Source of the DNA: Pontibacter sp. HSC-14F20 | Lineage (GTDB): Bacteria > Bacteroidota > Bacteroidia > Cytophagales > Hymenobacteraceae | Length of the DNA: 64,000 nucleotides | Direction of reading: 5' to 3' | NCBI RefSeq assembly: GCF_019599265.1 | Contig: NZ_JAHZTC010000003.1 | Span: 124,001-188,000 of the forward strand | In this document: in pieces, positions 52,988 to 61,952 of the stretch | Numbering within the stretch: position 1 is the stretch's first letter | How the letters are laid out: each line of letters starts with the position of its first letter | Notes under the pieces: generated by a model | Told to the model about the DNA's origin: nothing | Database searches by the model: none | What the model saw: the letters and a program-made list of their open reading frames with translations, nothing else | Made by a program: the position numbers and the translations under genes

Positions 52988-53989
52988 ATGAGAAGCTATG
53001 AAAATTCGGGCTCAAACCCATACAATGACAACTTTAGGACGGAGAGCAGAGGCTCCGCAAGAAATTATTATTCAGGAGATTATGATCCAACCAGCCGACT
53101 GAGAGGCTCGTACGGCAGTTCATCTTCGGGTTCTTCCCGCTCAGGTGATTTCGGTAGCGGCCGCGACACCTATTCTTCTTCAGGCTACGGCGGCACATCA
53201 ACTTACGGTCGTTCAGCAGGAAGCTCAAACTACGGTTCCGGTTCCTCAGGTTCCTCTAATTATGGATCAGGTTCTAACCGCCGCTATGGCAGCAGCGACT
53301 GGGATTCTTCTAACCGCTATGGCGATCGCGACGCCTGGGATCGTGGTTCGGACGAGGTAAAATCCTGGTTCGGCGACGATGATGCAGAGCGCAGAAGAAG
53401 AATGGACGACATGCGCGACCGTGGCAGCGACAGCTACCGCTCAAACCGTGGTTACAGCGGCTCATCCAATTACAGCGGCTCTAATTATGGCGCTGGTTCC
53501 GGTTATAGCTCTGGCTCCGGTTCATCTAACTATGGCTCAGGCTCAGGTTCGTCGAACTATGGCTCATCCGGCAACTACGGAACAGGGGCATCTAATTACG
53601 GCTCATCCTCTAGATACGGAACCGGATCTAGCAATTATGGTTCAGGCTCCTCTAATTACGGGTCAGGCACAACCGGTTATGGCTCAGGTTATGGTAGCGG
53701 CAGCAGCTATGGATCATCTAATTATAGAAGCAACCGTAGCTCCAGCGATTGGGATCGTGATACAGACAGAGACAACGACAGAGGTTTCTTTGACCGTGCC
53801 GGTGACGAAGTAAGATCATGGTTCGGCGATGAAGAGGCAGAACGCAGAAGAAGAATGGACGACATGCGCGACAGGGATCACGACAGCGACTACAACAGCC
53901 GCTACAGAACACATACCAGCTACGGCAACACCTATAGTGGCCCTCCGTACTCTTATGGTTCCTCTTCCCGCAGAGACTATGAATGGTAA
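52988..53989 (+). CDS. Gly/Ser/Tyr-rich low-complexity protein with two SWFGD modules
   Basis: A 333-residue cytosolic-looking protein. About half is low complexity built from SNYGSG-type units (residues about 40-115 and 155-255). Two copies of a conserved module, with SWFGDDDAERRRRMDDMRD (53369-53426) and SWFGDEEAERRRRMDDMRD (53816-53870), sit on either side of the second low-complexity block. The module is found in stress-type proteins of Bacteroidota. The Gly, Ser, Tyr, Asn bias is like prion-like domains that form condensates. ATG 52988 begins MRSYENSGSN; an upstream in-frame ATG at 52946 is less likely. Confidence 0.85.
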   Translation: MRSYENSGSNPYNDNFRTESRGSARNYYSGDYDPTSRLRGSYGSSSSGSSRSGDFGSGRDTYSSSGYGGTSTYGRSAGSSNYGSGSSGSSNYGSGSNRRYGSSDWDSSNRYGDRDAWDRGSDEVKSWFGDDDAERRRRMDDMRDRGSDSYRSNRGYSGSSNYSGSNYGAGSGYSSGSGSSNYGSGSGSSNYGSSGNYGTGASNYGSSSRYGTGSSNYGSGSSNYGSGTTGYGSGYGSGSSYGSSNYRSNRSSSDWDRDTDRDNDRGFFDRAGDEVRSWFGDEEAERRRRMDDMRDRDHDSDYNSRYRTHTSYGNTYSGPPYSYGSSSRRDYEW

Positions 53990-54044
53990 TAACCGGGTGG
54001 GCGGCTTATAAGCCGATTACCTGATTTAAACCTTTATACAATAA

Positions 54045-54076
54045 AAAAAGCCCGATCTGCTTAGATCGGGCTTTTT
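54045..54076 (+). terminator. Terminator after the SWFGD gene
   Basis: AAAAAGCCCGATCT (54045-54058) pairs with AGATCGGGCTTTTT (54063-54076), loop GCTT. A perfect 14-bp stem. Confidence 0.85.
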
Positions 54077-54113
54077 GCATGAGAAAAATAGCACAATTTA
54101 TATATATCCTCTA

Positions 54114-54144
54114 TTGACCTGTTATCCCCTTCTCTGTAATTTCA
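54114..54144 (+). promoter_or_regulatory. Possible promoter of the barrel gene at 54182
   Basis: TTG (54114-54116), a 20-bp spacer and TAATTTCA (54137-54144), close to TTG-N20-TAnnTTTG with two mismatches. Confidence 0.35.
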
Positions 54145-54181
54145 CCCCGATTAAACCAACCCTTAAAAACAGGTATTTCCT

Positions 54182-54805
54182 ATGAAAAGACTCTTATTGG
54201 TTCTGTGCTGCGTAGCACTTATGTCAGCCACTGGCTTTGCCCAGCAACTCGGCTTTAAAGGTGGCGCAACCTACACCACGTTTAGCGGCGCTGACACCGA
54301 CAATTACAAGTATCGGGTAGGGTACACGGGCGGTATATTTCTGCAAAAGCACATCAACAACATGATGGGGCTGCAACTGGAAGCCCTGTATACTTCCAAA
54401 GGTGCCCGCCGGGAAATTTACTCAGGCAGCAACCTGCAGACCGCTGAGGTGTTCAAGCTCAACTACATCGATATACCTGTGCTGTTCCATGTATCGGCCA
54501 GCGGCGTATTCTTTGATCTGGGGCCGCAGGTATCCTTTATCTACAACGCCAGCCATGTGCATGAGGCACACTCCAGCAATGGCGACAAGATTGTGACCAC
54601 CAAGCACAACATTTCAGACAACCCTTATACCATCGACTTTGCTTACGTAGGTTCTGTAGGTTACCGTGCCACAAACGGCCTTGGCCTTGAAGTGCGCTAT
54701 ACCGGCGGCCTGAAGAAGATAGATGACGAAGGTGCATTTGTTAATCGGGAACGCCGCAATTCTGGTTTCAGCCTGATGCTAAGCTACCTACTCGGCGGAC
54801 GATAA
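54182..54805 (+). CDS. Outer-membrane beta-barrel protein, PorT-like family
   Basis: A 207-residue protein with signal peptide (1-20, ending GFAQ). Barrel marks: LGFKGGATYTTFSG, GLQLEALYTSKGAR, LNYIDIPVLFHVS and a C-terminal GFSLMLSYLLGGR. It follows the pattern of the barrels at 9868 and 28903. A terminator follows and then the hexamer array. Confidence 0.85.
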   Translation: MKRLLLVLCCVALMSATGFAQQLGFKGGATYTTFSGADTDNYKYRVGYTGGIFLQKHINNMMGLQLEALYTSKGARREIYSGSNLQTAEVFKLNYIDIPVLFHVSASGVFFDLGPQVSFIYNASHVHEAHSSNGDKIVTTKHNISDNPYTIDFAYVGSVGYRATNGLGLEVRYTGGLKKIDDEGAFVNRERRNSGFSLMLSYLLGGR

Positions 54806-54827
54806 CAGTCACCGTACTTTATATTTG

Positions 54828-54857
54828 AAAGCCCTTCGATCACGGAGGGCTTTTTTT
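54828..54857 (+). terminator. Terminator after the barrel gene
   Basis: AAAGCCCT (54828-54835) pairs with AGGGCTTT (54846-54853), followed by seven T residues. Confidence 0.75.
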
Positions 54858-54908
54858 ATTACTCCAGTAATTTGGCTACAGGTATAGCCAAGCACAAGCA
54901 TTTGCCGA

Positions 54909-54966
54909 CCTATACCTATACCTATACCTATACCTATACCTATACCTATACCTATACCTATACCTA
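54909..54966. repeat. Tandem hexanucleotide array (CCTATA)9.7
   Basis: 58 bp of perfect CCTATA repeats. The unit is the core of the window-wide TATACC/GGTATA motif, so the array contains that core nine times in a row. It lies in non-coding sequence and is expected to vary in copy number. Confidence 0.95.
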
Positions 54967-55159
54967 GTCTTCCCGGCTTAAACTGACTCGTCATAGACTT
55001 ATCTCATAAGAAGACAATAGTCTCAAAAATCAGGATGTTCTGTTTAGTATCAGAGCACCCCTCCCTTATACCTGAGTAAAATCGCGGTGGTAAGCTCTGC
55101 ACTGACAGAACACATTCAGATTAACATAAAAAACGAAATAAAAAAAGCCTTAAAAAAAT

Positions 55160-55185
55160 AAAACCCTCGCAAATGCGAGGGTTTT
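55160..55185 (-). terminator. Terminator after carbonic anhydrase
   Basis: AAAACCCTCGC (55160-55170) pairs with GCGAGGGTTTT (55175-55185). On the minus strand a T-rich tract follows. Confidence 0.8.
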
Positions 55186-55247
55186 GTCCGATCAAGATCA
55201 ATCGGTAGGTATAGGTAGTAGTTGTCTCTTTGTTATTCTCAGGAATC

Positions 55248-55874
55248 TTACAGCAGGCCGTAAATGTGCTCGTAGCGCTTCATGCAGTTCTGCTGCTCCA
55301 TTACATTCAGGTCCCTCAGAAGGCCTTCGTTCAAATCATATACCAGGCCATAAAGCTTAGGTGGATCGTCCGTTTGCATGGCGTTCTGTATGATCGAGGT
55401 CTTAGACAGGTTCAACACCTGCTCTGTAATATTCAGCTCCACCAGGCGACGATGGCGCTCGGTCTCATCCTCGATGCTCATCAGTTCCTGCTCATGCAGG
55501 CGTATCACATCCTTAATATTGCGTAGCCAGTTATCCATCAGGCCAAACTGCTTGTTGCTGGCCGCCGCCGCTACACCGCCACAACCATAGTGGCCGCATA
55601 CGATGATGTCTTTTACTTTCAGTACCTCTACGGCGTACTGCAGCACCGAAAGCAGGTTCATGTCGGTATGCACCACCATATTGGCAATGTTGCGGTGCAC
55701 AAAGATCTCGCCTGGGCCTGTACCAGTTACTTCATTTATTGGAATGCGGCTGTCCGAGCACCCTATGTACAGGTAACGTGGTTTCTGACCATTGGCCAAC
55801 TTGTTGAAGTAGTCTTTGTCTTCGACGAGCTTTCGCTCTACCCACTTCTTATTATTCTCAAATATCTTCTCCAT
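55248..55874 (-). CDS. Beta-class carbonic anhydrase
   Basis: A 208-residue zinc enzyme that interconverts CO2 and bicarbonate. The zinc ligands C39, H95 and C98 and the D41-R43 dyad are visible in GCSDSRIP and CGHYGCGG. Beta-class length and HRNIANMV are standard. It is cytosolic. The SulP transporter gene lies 14 bp upstream in the same operon, pointing to bicarbonate use or pH control. Confidence 0.97.
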   Translation of the reverse strand: MEKIFENNKKWVERKLVEDKDYFNKLANGQKPRYLYIGCSDSRIPINEVTGTGPGEIFVHRNIANMVVHTDMNLLSVLQYAVEVLKVKDIIVCGHYGCGGVAAAASNKQFGLMDNWLRNIKDVIRLHEQELMSIEDETERHRRLVELNITEQVLNLSKTSIIQNAMQTDDPPKLYGLVYDLNEGLLRDLNVMEQQNCMKRYEHIYGLL

Positions 55875-55888
55875 GATTTTATTTATTT

Positions 55889-57460
55889 CTAGTGCATATC
55901 CAGCACTTTTACTTCTTCTATGTTCAAAACTTCTACAAATATACCGCGTTCGTGGGCCGTATTCTTAAACTCCTGTATGGCCTCCAGTACATCGTAATCT
56001 ATAAATTCAGAGTTAGCCCCATCGACGATCACATGGCTATTGTCCGGTAGTTTTTCAAGTGTCAGCACAATGCTGGCCTTGTTCAGGAACGACACGTGCT
56101 CACTCAGTTTAATACGAATCGTTTCTTTATCCCGGTGATCTTCTTTATGGAAGAAGTAAGGTGATTTGTAGTTCGCTTTCAGGATGTAGAAGATGCCGAC
56201 AGCCAGACCGATTAGGATACCCACCAACAGGTCAGTGAACAAAATGGCCACAATTGTTACCACAAACGGGATAAACTGCTCATGCCCCAATTTAAGCTGC
56301 CCTTTGAAAAGCGTTGGCTTTGTCAGCTTATAACCTACCATCAGCAGCACGGCTGCCAGCGCAGAAAGTGGCACCTGGTTCAGGAAACCAGCCAGGAACA
56401 GTACAGCCAGCAGCAGAAATACACCATGTATAAAGGCTGACATTTTCGTTTTACCGCCAGCTGCTATATTAGCCGAGCTTCGCACGATTACAGCCGTCAT
56501 TGGTATACCACCCAGCATACCTGCAATGATGTTACCTACGCCCTGCGCTTTCAATTCGCGGTTGTTTGGCGTACGGCGCTTATGTGGGTCAAGCTTATCG
56601 ACAGCCTCCACGCTCAGCAGGGATTCCAGACTGGCAATAATAGCGATCGTGAAGGCCACCACATAAAGTGATGGATTTGTCAGTTGATCAAAAGCCGGGA
56701 AGCGGAGCTCATTCTGGAGCGCTCCTATACTAGAGATCTCCGGCAGATTTACCAAGTGTGTGCCTGCTATGGCCAGTTCAGGAAAGTAGTTGATAAAGAG
56801 GTAGTTTATACCTACAGAACCAACCACTACGATCAGCGCACCCGGTACCAGTTTAAACAGCTTAATGCGCTTCATAAACGGCTGCTCCCACATAATCAGC
56901 ACGGCCATGGAGAGTATACCTATAATCAAGGCGCCCAACTGTATGGCACTGAAAGCATGTAGGATTTCAGAAAAAGTGTTCCGCCCATCCGCCTGAAAGA
57001 AATTCATCTCACCGAAGAAATCATCATCGGCTCCCATGAAATGCGGGATTTGCTTCAGAATCAGGATGAGACCAATAGCAGCGAGCATTCCTTTGATAAC
57101 TGAAGAAGGGAAATAAAGACCGATAACACCGGCTTTGAGAAAGCCCAGCGCTACCTGCAGCACACCTGCCAGCACAACAGCCAGCAAAAAGGCCTCATAC
57201 GACTGCAGGGTTTCAATACCATTTAGTACAATTACTGTTAAACCAGCTGCCGGACCGCTTACACTCAGGTGCGAGCCGCTCAGCCAGGAAACAACCAGCC
57301 CACCGATCACACCGGTTACAATTCCGGCAAAAAGCGGGGCGCCTGAGGCAAGCGAAATACCTAAACAAAGAGGAAGGGCAACAAGGAAAACAACGAGGCC
57401 AGCCGGAATATCCTTACCGAGGCTAGCCATGTAGTCTGGCTTTAAGGAAGTATTTTTCAT
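55889..57460 (-). CDS. SulP family anion transporter with STAS domain, likely bicarbonate
   Basis: A 523-residue transporter with about eleven to fourteen helices (first at about 18-38) and the SulP pattern [12 protein letters not shown] near residue 70. The last 110 residues form a STAS domain ([40 protein letters not shown], shortened). SulP proteins carry sulfate, bicarbonate or other anions. Its direct operon link with carbonic anhydrase suggests bicarbonate. Upstream lie a TACATTTG box and a four-copy TTAA repeat array, and beyond them a two-component pair. Confidence 0.9.
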   Translation of the reverse strand: MKNTSLKPDYMASLGKDIPAGLVVFLVALPLCLGISLASGAPLFAGIVTGVIGGLVVSWLSGSHLSVSGPAAGLTVIVLNGIETLQSYEAFLLAVVLAGVLQVALGFLKAGVIGLYFPSSVIKGMLAAIGLILILKQIPHFMGADDDFFGEMNFFQADGRNTFSEILHAFSAIQLGALIIGILSMAVLIMWEQPFMKRIKLFKLVPGALIVVVGSVGINYLFINYFPELAIAGTHLVNLPEISSIGALQNELRFPAFDQLTNPSLYVVAFTIAIIASLESLLSVEAVDKLDPHKRRTPNNRELKAQGVGNIIAGMLGGIPMTAVIVRSSANIAAGGKTKMSAFIHGVFLLLAVLFLAGFLNQVPLSALAAVLLMVGYKLTKPTLFKGQLKLGHEQFIPFVVTIVAILFTDLLVGILIGLAVGIFYILKANYKSPYFFHKEDHRDKETIRIKLSEHVSFLNKASIVLTLEKLPDNSHVIVDGANSEFIDYDVLEAIQEFKNTAHERGIFVEVLNIEEVKVLDMH

Positions 57461-57558
57461 ATGTTAATTTTGTAAGAGAAGGCTTCCCAACTCACATCCC
57501 TGCACTGACCAAAAGGCCAGTAGCAGGAACATAAGTCAGAATACTCACCTTATGTTCA

Positions 57559-57566
57559 CAAATGTA
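57559..57566 (-). promoter_or_regulatory. -7 box (TACATTTG) of the SulP/carbonic anhydrase operon
   Basis: On the minus strand TACATTTG matches TAnnTTTG and lies 99 bp before the SulP start. It is the same octamer as at 6725-6732. Confidence 0.55.
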
Positions 57567-57576
57567 CGGGGGAGGT

Positions 57577-57616
57577 ATTAAGGGAAAATTAAAACCACAT
57601 TAAAAACGAATTAAAA
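57577..57616 (-). promoter_or_regulatory. Candidate operator: four ATTAA direct repeats every 11 bp
   Basis: On the plus strand ATTAAGG (57577), ATTAAAA (57588), ATTAAAA (57599) and ATTAAAA (57610) are spaced exactly 11 bp. The second copy begins 21 bases beyond the -7 box, which is the -33 position. This is the layout of an activator site for OmpR/PhoB-type regulators; the regulator gene at 59005 is the obvious candidate. Confidence 0.65.
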
Positions 57617-59008
57617 TGTGTTTTTTGCTGAAATTAGTCCGATTGCCTGGGGTAAACGCAATGTTACAACCGTTCCTTTGTCCACGCGGGAATCAATGGA
57701 TATAGAGCCTTTATGCAGTTTTATGATGCTCTCTGTCAGGGGCAAACCGATGCCGTGCCCCGTGATGTTGCGCACATTGTTCGCCCTGAAAAATGGCACA
57801 AACACATGCCGCAGATCATGTGGAGCAATGCCCACACCCTTATCAGTTACCTGTAGCACCACCTCGCGCCGGTCAGCCGAAAGCCGCACCGTACTGTACT
57901 CTCCTTTGGGCGAGAACTTGGCTGCATTTTCCAATACATTCACAATAGCGATCAGCAGCAGGGCATCGTTGCCTTTCACGATCAGGCGGTCTTCGTCATC
58001 GGGCAGGTTGTCGAAATCAATATCATACAGCGCGCCCGGATGCCTTTTCAGTGCCTGCTCATGTGCCATCCACAACAACTCATCGAAGCGCAGATGCGAG
58101 AGCTTGATTTTAGAGGTGTCCACACTGGCCTGGGCAATCTGCAGCAAGCCATTTGACAGCTCTGCCAGTAGTCGGGCGTCTTCCAGGGTAGAGGCCAGCA
58201 CCCGCTGATACTCATCTTTCTCGCGGGGTTTCATCAGGGCCACTTCCAATTCGCCTATCATGGCAGTGAGCGGAGTGCGCAGCTCGTGAGAAGCATTCGA
58301 TACAAAGGTGCTCTGCATCTCAAAAGCCATCTCCAGGCGGTCCAGCATTTTGTTGAAAGTCTGGGCCAGGTGCGACAGTTCGTCTTTGCCGCCAGTGTTA
58401 CTCAGGCGCAGGTGCAGGTCCGAGGCACTGATCTTCTCTACCTCACTCACCACTTTAGTAATGGGGCGCAAAGCTTCCCGTGCAAAAGCCCAGCCAGCCA
58501 GCAGCACCACAACCATCGAGCCCAGAAAACCAACGATCAGGATAATTTTGAGATGCTGAAGTTTGCGTAAGCTGTAGGCATCCACAGAAGAAGTGAATAC
58601 GATAAATTCGCCTTCATTGTCTTCGTAAAGCATTGCCACCACCTGGCGCTCATCCTGTTCGTACTGCACCTTCCCTTCCCGCTTCACGCGTTCGAGTACC
58701 TCAGGAGCCACCTCCAGCTCCCCTTCTCCGTCCGAAAAAAATAGGCTGCCGTCGTGCCGGTAGATGCTCACCTTCTCAAAAGGAAGCACTTGGTAGTAGC
58801 GGATCTGGTTGCTGCGGCGTGCTCTATCGCTTACCTCGTCTGCCTCCAGTACATGGGCTGCCGTGTCATACGCCCGCCCCTCAATGCGCTTGTAAAAATC
58901 GTCCTGCCGGTAAATGGAGGTAAAGTAGTAGATCACCAGCGAAAAAAGGATCACGATCAGGGCGAATATACCTGCAAACTGCAGGGTCAGTTTGTTGCGG
59001 ATGGTCAT
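57611..59008 (-). CDS. Sensor histidine kinase with HAMP domain
   Basis: A 465-residue kinase: helices at about 10-30 and 154-174, a small periplasmic domain between them, HAMP (about 175-228), HisKA with H241 (NASHELRTPLT), and HATPase with NVLENAAKFSP, TDKGVGIAP and GHGIGLPLTESI. The first helix pair and HAMP are as in CusS/QseC-like kinases. It overlaps the regulator gene by 4 bp, so it is translationally coupled. Directly downstream is the SulP/carbonic anhydrase operon. Confidence 0.95.
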   Translation of the reverse strand: MTIRNKLTLQFAGIFALIVILFSLVIYYFTSIYRQDDFYKRIEGRAYDTAAHVLEADEVSDRARRSNQIRYYQVLPFEKVSIYRHDGSLFFSDGEGELEVAPEVLERVKREGKVQYEQDERQVVAMLYEDNEGEFIVFTSSVDAYSLRKLQHLKIILIVGFLGSMVVVLLAGWAFAREALRPITKVVSEVEKISASDLHLRLSNTGGKDELSHLAQTFNKMLDRLEMAFEMQSTFVSNASHELRTPLTAMIGELEVALMKPREKDEYQRVLASTLEDARLLAELSNGLLQIAQASVDTSKIKLSHLRFDELLWMAHEQALKRHPGALYDIDFDNLPDDEDRLIVKGNDALLLIAIVNVLENAAKFSPKGEYSTVRLSADRREVVLQVTDKGVGIAPHDLRHVFVPFFRANNVRNITGHGIGLPLTESIIKLHKGSISIDSRVDKGTVVTLRLPQAIGLISAKNTF

Positions 59009-59685
59009 GCTTCGTCCTCCTTGAGCACATAGCCCATACCTACCAGGGTATGGATCAGCTTACCAGGGAAGCCTTTGTCTATTTTCTTGCGCAGAAAATT
59101 GATGTACACATCGATTACGTTGCTGCCGGTATCAAAAGAGGTCTCCCACACGCTCTCCGTAATATCGACGCGGGACACCACACGCCCTCTGTTGCGCAGT
59201 AAATAATGCAGCAGGGCAAATTCTCTGGCTGTCAGGTTGATGGGCTTTCCGCCACGGGTTACGGTTTTACTGCCCAGGTCCATTTCAAGGTCTGCAATCG
59301 AGAGCTTTTCCCCTCCCGCGTTGTCGCCTGAGCGACGAGCGAGGGCCCGGAGGCGGGCCAGCAGTTCCTTGAATTCAAAAGGCTTGGTCAGGTAATCGTC
59401 AGCTCCGGCATCCAGTCCAGTAATCTTGTCTTCTGTAGAGCCCAGCGCGGTGAGCATCAGGATAGGGAGCTGTTTTTTTTTCTTACGGATGGCCTGGCAG
59501 ACTTCTAGCCCGCTCATATGCGGCAGGATAATATCCAGTATGATCAGGTCGTATTCGTTTTGCAGGGCCATCTTCAGGCCAAAGTTACCGTCATACGCCT
59601 GGTCCACCTCATACGACTGTTCTTCCAGGCCCTTTTTGATAAAGGAAGCTACTTTGGGTTCGTCTTCTACCAGCAGTATTCTCAT
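59005..59685 (-). CDS. OmpR/PhoB-family response regulator
   Basis: A 226-residue regulator. Receiver with E7-D8-E9 region, phosphoacceptor D51 (IILDIILPHMSG), T79 and K101 (DYLTKPFEF), then a winged-helix domain (LTAREFALLHYLL, VDVYINFLRKKIDKGF-like end). ATG 59685 begins MRILLVEDEPKV; a longer in-frame start at 59769 adds residues that do not look coding. It is coupled to the kinase gene by an ATGA overlap and is the best candidate to bind the repeat array at 57577-57616. Confidence 0.95.
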   Translation of the reverse strand: MRILLVEDEPKVASFIKKGLEEQSYEVDQAYDGNFGLKMALQNEYDLIILDIILPHMSGLEVCQAIRKKKKQLPILMLTALGSTEDKITGLDAGADDYLTKPFEFKELLARLRALARRSGDNAGGEKLSIADLEMDLGSKTVTRGGKPINLTAREFALLHYLLRNRGRVVSRVDITESVWETSFDTGSNVIDVYINFLRKKIDKGFPGKLIHTLVGMGYVLKEDEA

Positions 59686-59802
59686 ATTCCTGTCACTATT
59701 TATGTGTTTGGCCGGACAAGTTACAATTAAAGCAGTTCTGCGCCGTCCGGTGGCTTGCAGTTGCGCCAATATCTGTATATTTTAGATGAAGATAAGTAGT
59801 TT

Positions 59803-60729
59803 ATGGCACACGATCATCATCACGAAGGCCACGGCCATCACCATCACCACGGAGGAAACAACATCAAGGTGGCTTTTTTCCTGAACCTTGGCTTCACCGT
59901 AATCGAGATATTTGGCGGACTTTGGATCAACAGTATGGCTATCCTTTCGGATGCGCTGCACGACCTTGGCGACTCCCTGTCGCTGGGCCTGGCCTGGTAC
60001 TTTGAACGACTCTCGCGCAAGGGCAGCGATCAGCAGTTCTCTTACGGGTATAAACGTTTTTCGCTGCTCGGGGCCGTCATCAACTCGGTGGTGCTATTGC
60101 TTGGTTCAGGTATAGTGCTTTGGGTTTCGGTCCCGCGTCTGATGAATCCGGAGCCTGTGCATGCCCCAGGCATGATTGGCTTCGCCATATTGGGTGTGCT
60201 GGTAAACGGAGTGGCAGCCCTGCGCCTTAACAAGGGCGAGTCGCTGAACGAACGGGTGGCCATGCTGCACCTGATGGAGGACGTGCTGGGTTGGGCGGCC
60301 GTGCTCGTGGGCGGTATCCTACTCTATTTCTTCGACTGGCCTATCATTGACCCGCTGCTTTCGGTACTCATCACGGGTTATATTCTCTACAATGTAGTGC
60401 GCAACCTGCGCAAAGGCCTTCAAATTCTACTGCAGGGCACTCCCGCCAATATTAGTTTACAGGAAGTGCGCCGCCGCCTGGAGCTACTCCCCGAGGTACG
60501 CTCCGTACACGACCTGCACCTGTGGACTTTGGATGGACTCAGCCATGTGCTGACCATGCACGCCGTTGTAGAAGATAACCTGGATCTGGAAGAGGCACAT
60601 GAAGTGAAACAGCGCATACGCGATACCATGCAGGATGCGCACATAGATCACGTAACGGTAGAGCTGGAAATGCCGGGACAGGAATGTAGTCAGGAGCACT
60701 GCACGCCGGAGCTGCCTAATTCTGGTTAA
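59803..60729 (+). CDS. Cation diffusion facilitator (CDF) metal exporter
   Basis: A 308-residue zinc-type CDF with six helices. The N-terminus is histidine-rich (MAHDHHHEGHGHHHHHGG). Metal ligands fall in SDALHDLGDS (D50, H53 or D54, D57) and HLMEDVLGW. The C-terminal cytosolic domain ends with ELEMPGQECSQEH. CzcD/ZitB-like proteins export zinc, cobalt or cadmium in exchange for protons. It is convergent with the DUF1801 gene, which it overlaps by 14 bp. Confidence 0.95.
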   Translation: MAHDHHHEGHGHHHHHGGNNIKVAFFLNLGFTVIEIFGGLWINSMAILSDALHDLGDSLSLGLAWYFERLSRKGSDQQFSYGYKRFSLLGAVINSVVLLLGSGIVLWVSVPRLMNPEPVHAPGMIGFAILGVLVNGVAALRLNKGESLNERVAMLHLMEDVLGWAAVLVGGILLYFFDWPIIDPLLSVLITGYILYNVVRNLRKGLQILLQGTPANISLQEVRRRLELLPEVRSVHDLHLWTLDGLSHVLTMHAVVEDNLDLEEAHEVKQRIRDTMQDAHIDHVTVELEMPGQECSQEHCTPELPNSG

Positions 60730-61075
60730 GCAACACGGCCTGGCGAACCAGATCGCTGAAATATTCTTCGTCTATGTCCTCGAGCGTGCGCAGTTTGATA
60801 TGCGGCAGTTGGCCATTGCGGCTCACCAGGCGCTTATTTGTATCGTTAAGCTCTTTTCCGCGGAAGAAACCGAAATGCAATCCGCTACGGGAAGAGGAGA
60901 AGTAACATACTGGTCCGTAAAAGAAATAGCAGGGATTTTCCCAGCGCACGCACTCCTCCAGGTGGGCTGCTGTCTGGTTGATGATCTGGCGTACTGCTTG
61001 CGCTAACAGCTGTTTCTCAGGTGATAATTTGTCGATATACTCATCGACCTGGTTGGTAGATATCTTGCTTCTCAT
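60716..61075 (-). CDS. DUF1801 family protein
   Basis: A 119-residue protein of the YdhG/DUF1801 type: VDEYIDKLSPEKQLLAQAVRQ, WENPCYFFYGPVCYF, SGLHFGFFRGKEL and LRTLEDIDEEYFSDLVRQA. Its role is unknown. Its 3' end overlaps the end of the convergent CDF gene by 14 bp. Confidence 0.88.
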   Translation of the reverse strand: MRSKISTNQVDEYIDKLSPEKQLLAQAVRQIINQTAAHLEECVRWENPCYFFYGPVCYFSSSRSGLHFGFFRGKELNDTNKRLVSRNGQLPHIKLRTLEDIDEEYFSDLVRQAVLLNQN

Positions 61076-61261
61076 ACAGGGTATGTATTGGCCTTAGCGG
61101 CCAGAGCCGTTAATTTACAGCTAAACATACATATCTTTTAATATTTATGCAAAAAATCTGACGATGTGGTTACTTCGATTAGAGGACTATTATACCTGTC
61201 CGAAGGTATAGGCAGGCAAATAAGTCTATCGTTTACAACCACTTATACCTTGGCATGAAGT

Positions 61262-61915
61262 TTATACCATTTCGAGGTGCCGCAGCAACCTTTCTTCGAG
61301 CTCGTCGAGCTGGCAAAAGCCGCTGCTAAGTAGTTCCGGTCCGAGGCCACCCTCCATGTATACGCTGGGCAGGCTCGTCACCCCCAGCATCTCCGCAAAC
61401 TCAAATTCTTTCTCTGTCGCGTCGATAATTTCATCAGCCTCAAACAAGGTATAGAACAGATTTTCCTGTATGCCAAAAGGGCGCACGACATGGGCCAGTA
61501 CCTGCGGGTCTGCCAGGTTAAGGCCGTCGGCGTAAAAAGCGGAGTGCAGCGCCCGGAGTATTTCGAGCGTGAGGGCTGGTCTTAGCCGGCGGACCACATG
61601 CAGGGTGCGGCAGGCAGGTTCGGTATCATACACAAAATCTTCTTTCAGGAAAAGGTTATAGTTAAAAGGCAGGCTGGTGCGCTCCTGTACCCGGTGCCAG
61701 CTCACGGCCAGTCGTTCCTTCTGCTCCCGCGAAATGGGTTCCCGTGCAAAAGGATGAAGCCCTCCGGCTATGACTTCGACAGTCAGACGCCCGTGCCACA
61801 AGGCGCGCAACCGACGGATGACGTGCGTGAATCCGTAGCACCAGGCACACATTGGGTCGGTTACATACAGCAATACCGGGTTATAAGGACTGTTGACCAT
61901 AAGCGTAATAGACAT
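61262..61915 (-). CDS. DsbA-family thioredoxin-like protein
   Basis: A 217-residue protein without a signal peptide. The CxxC active site is C23-x-x-C26 (DPMCAWCYGF), with a helical insert and the cis-Pro loop (VTSLPSVYM). Cytosolic DsbA-like proteins of this type (FrnE-like) act as thiol oxidoreductases or isomerases. It precedes no clear partner; the SDR gene lies 37 bp upstream in the same direction. Confidence 0.9.
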   Translation of the reverse strand: MSITLMVNSPYNPVLLYVTDPMCAWCYGFTHVIRRLRALWHGRLTVEVIAGGLHPFAREPISREQKERLAVSWHRVQERTSLPFNYNLFLKEDFVYDTEPACRTLHVVRRLRPALTLEILRALHSAFYADGLNLADPQVLAHVVRPFGIQENLFYTLFEADEIIDATEKEFEFAEMLGVTSLPSVYMEGGLGPELLSSGFCQLDELEERLLRHLEMV

Positions 61916-61952
61916 TTCCTTAAATATTGTACCCCAATGCGGTTGCTTAGGT

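Larger units (their letters stand above)
54806..55247. other. Intergenic region with hexamer array and two terminators
   Basis: 442 bp between convergent genes. It holds the barrel terminator, a (CCTATA) tandem array, several single copies of the iterated motif and the carbonic anhydrase terminator. No protein or RNA gene is recognised. Confidence 0.7.

Noticed and set aside
54809..54994. A minus-strand open frame with a run of Gly-Ile repeats
   Set aside because: It is the translation of the (CCTATA) array in non-coding DNA; it has no ordinary protein sequence around it.
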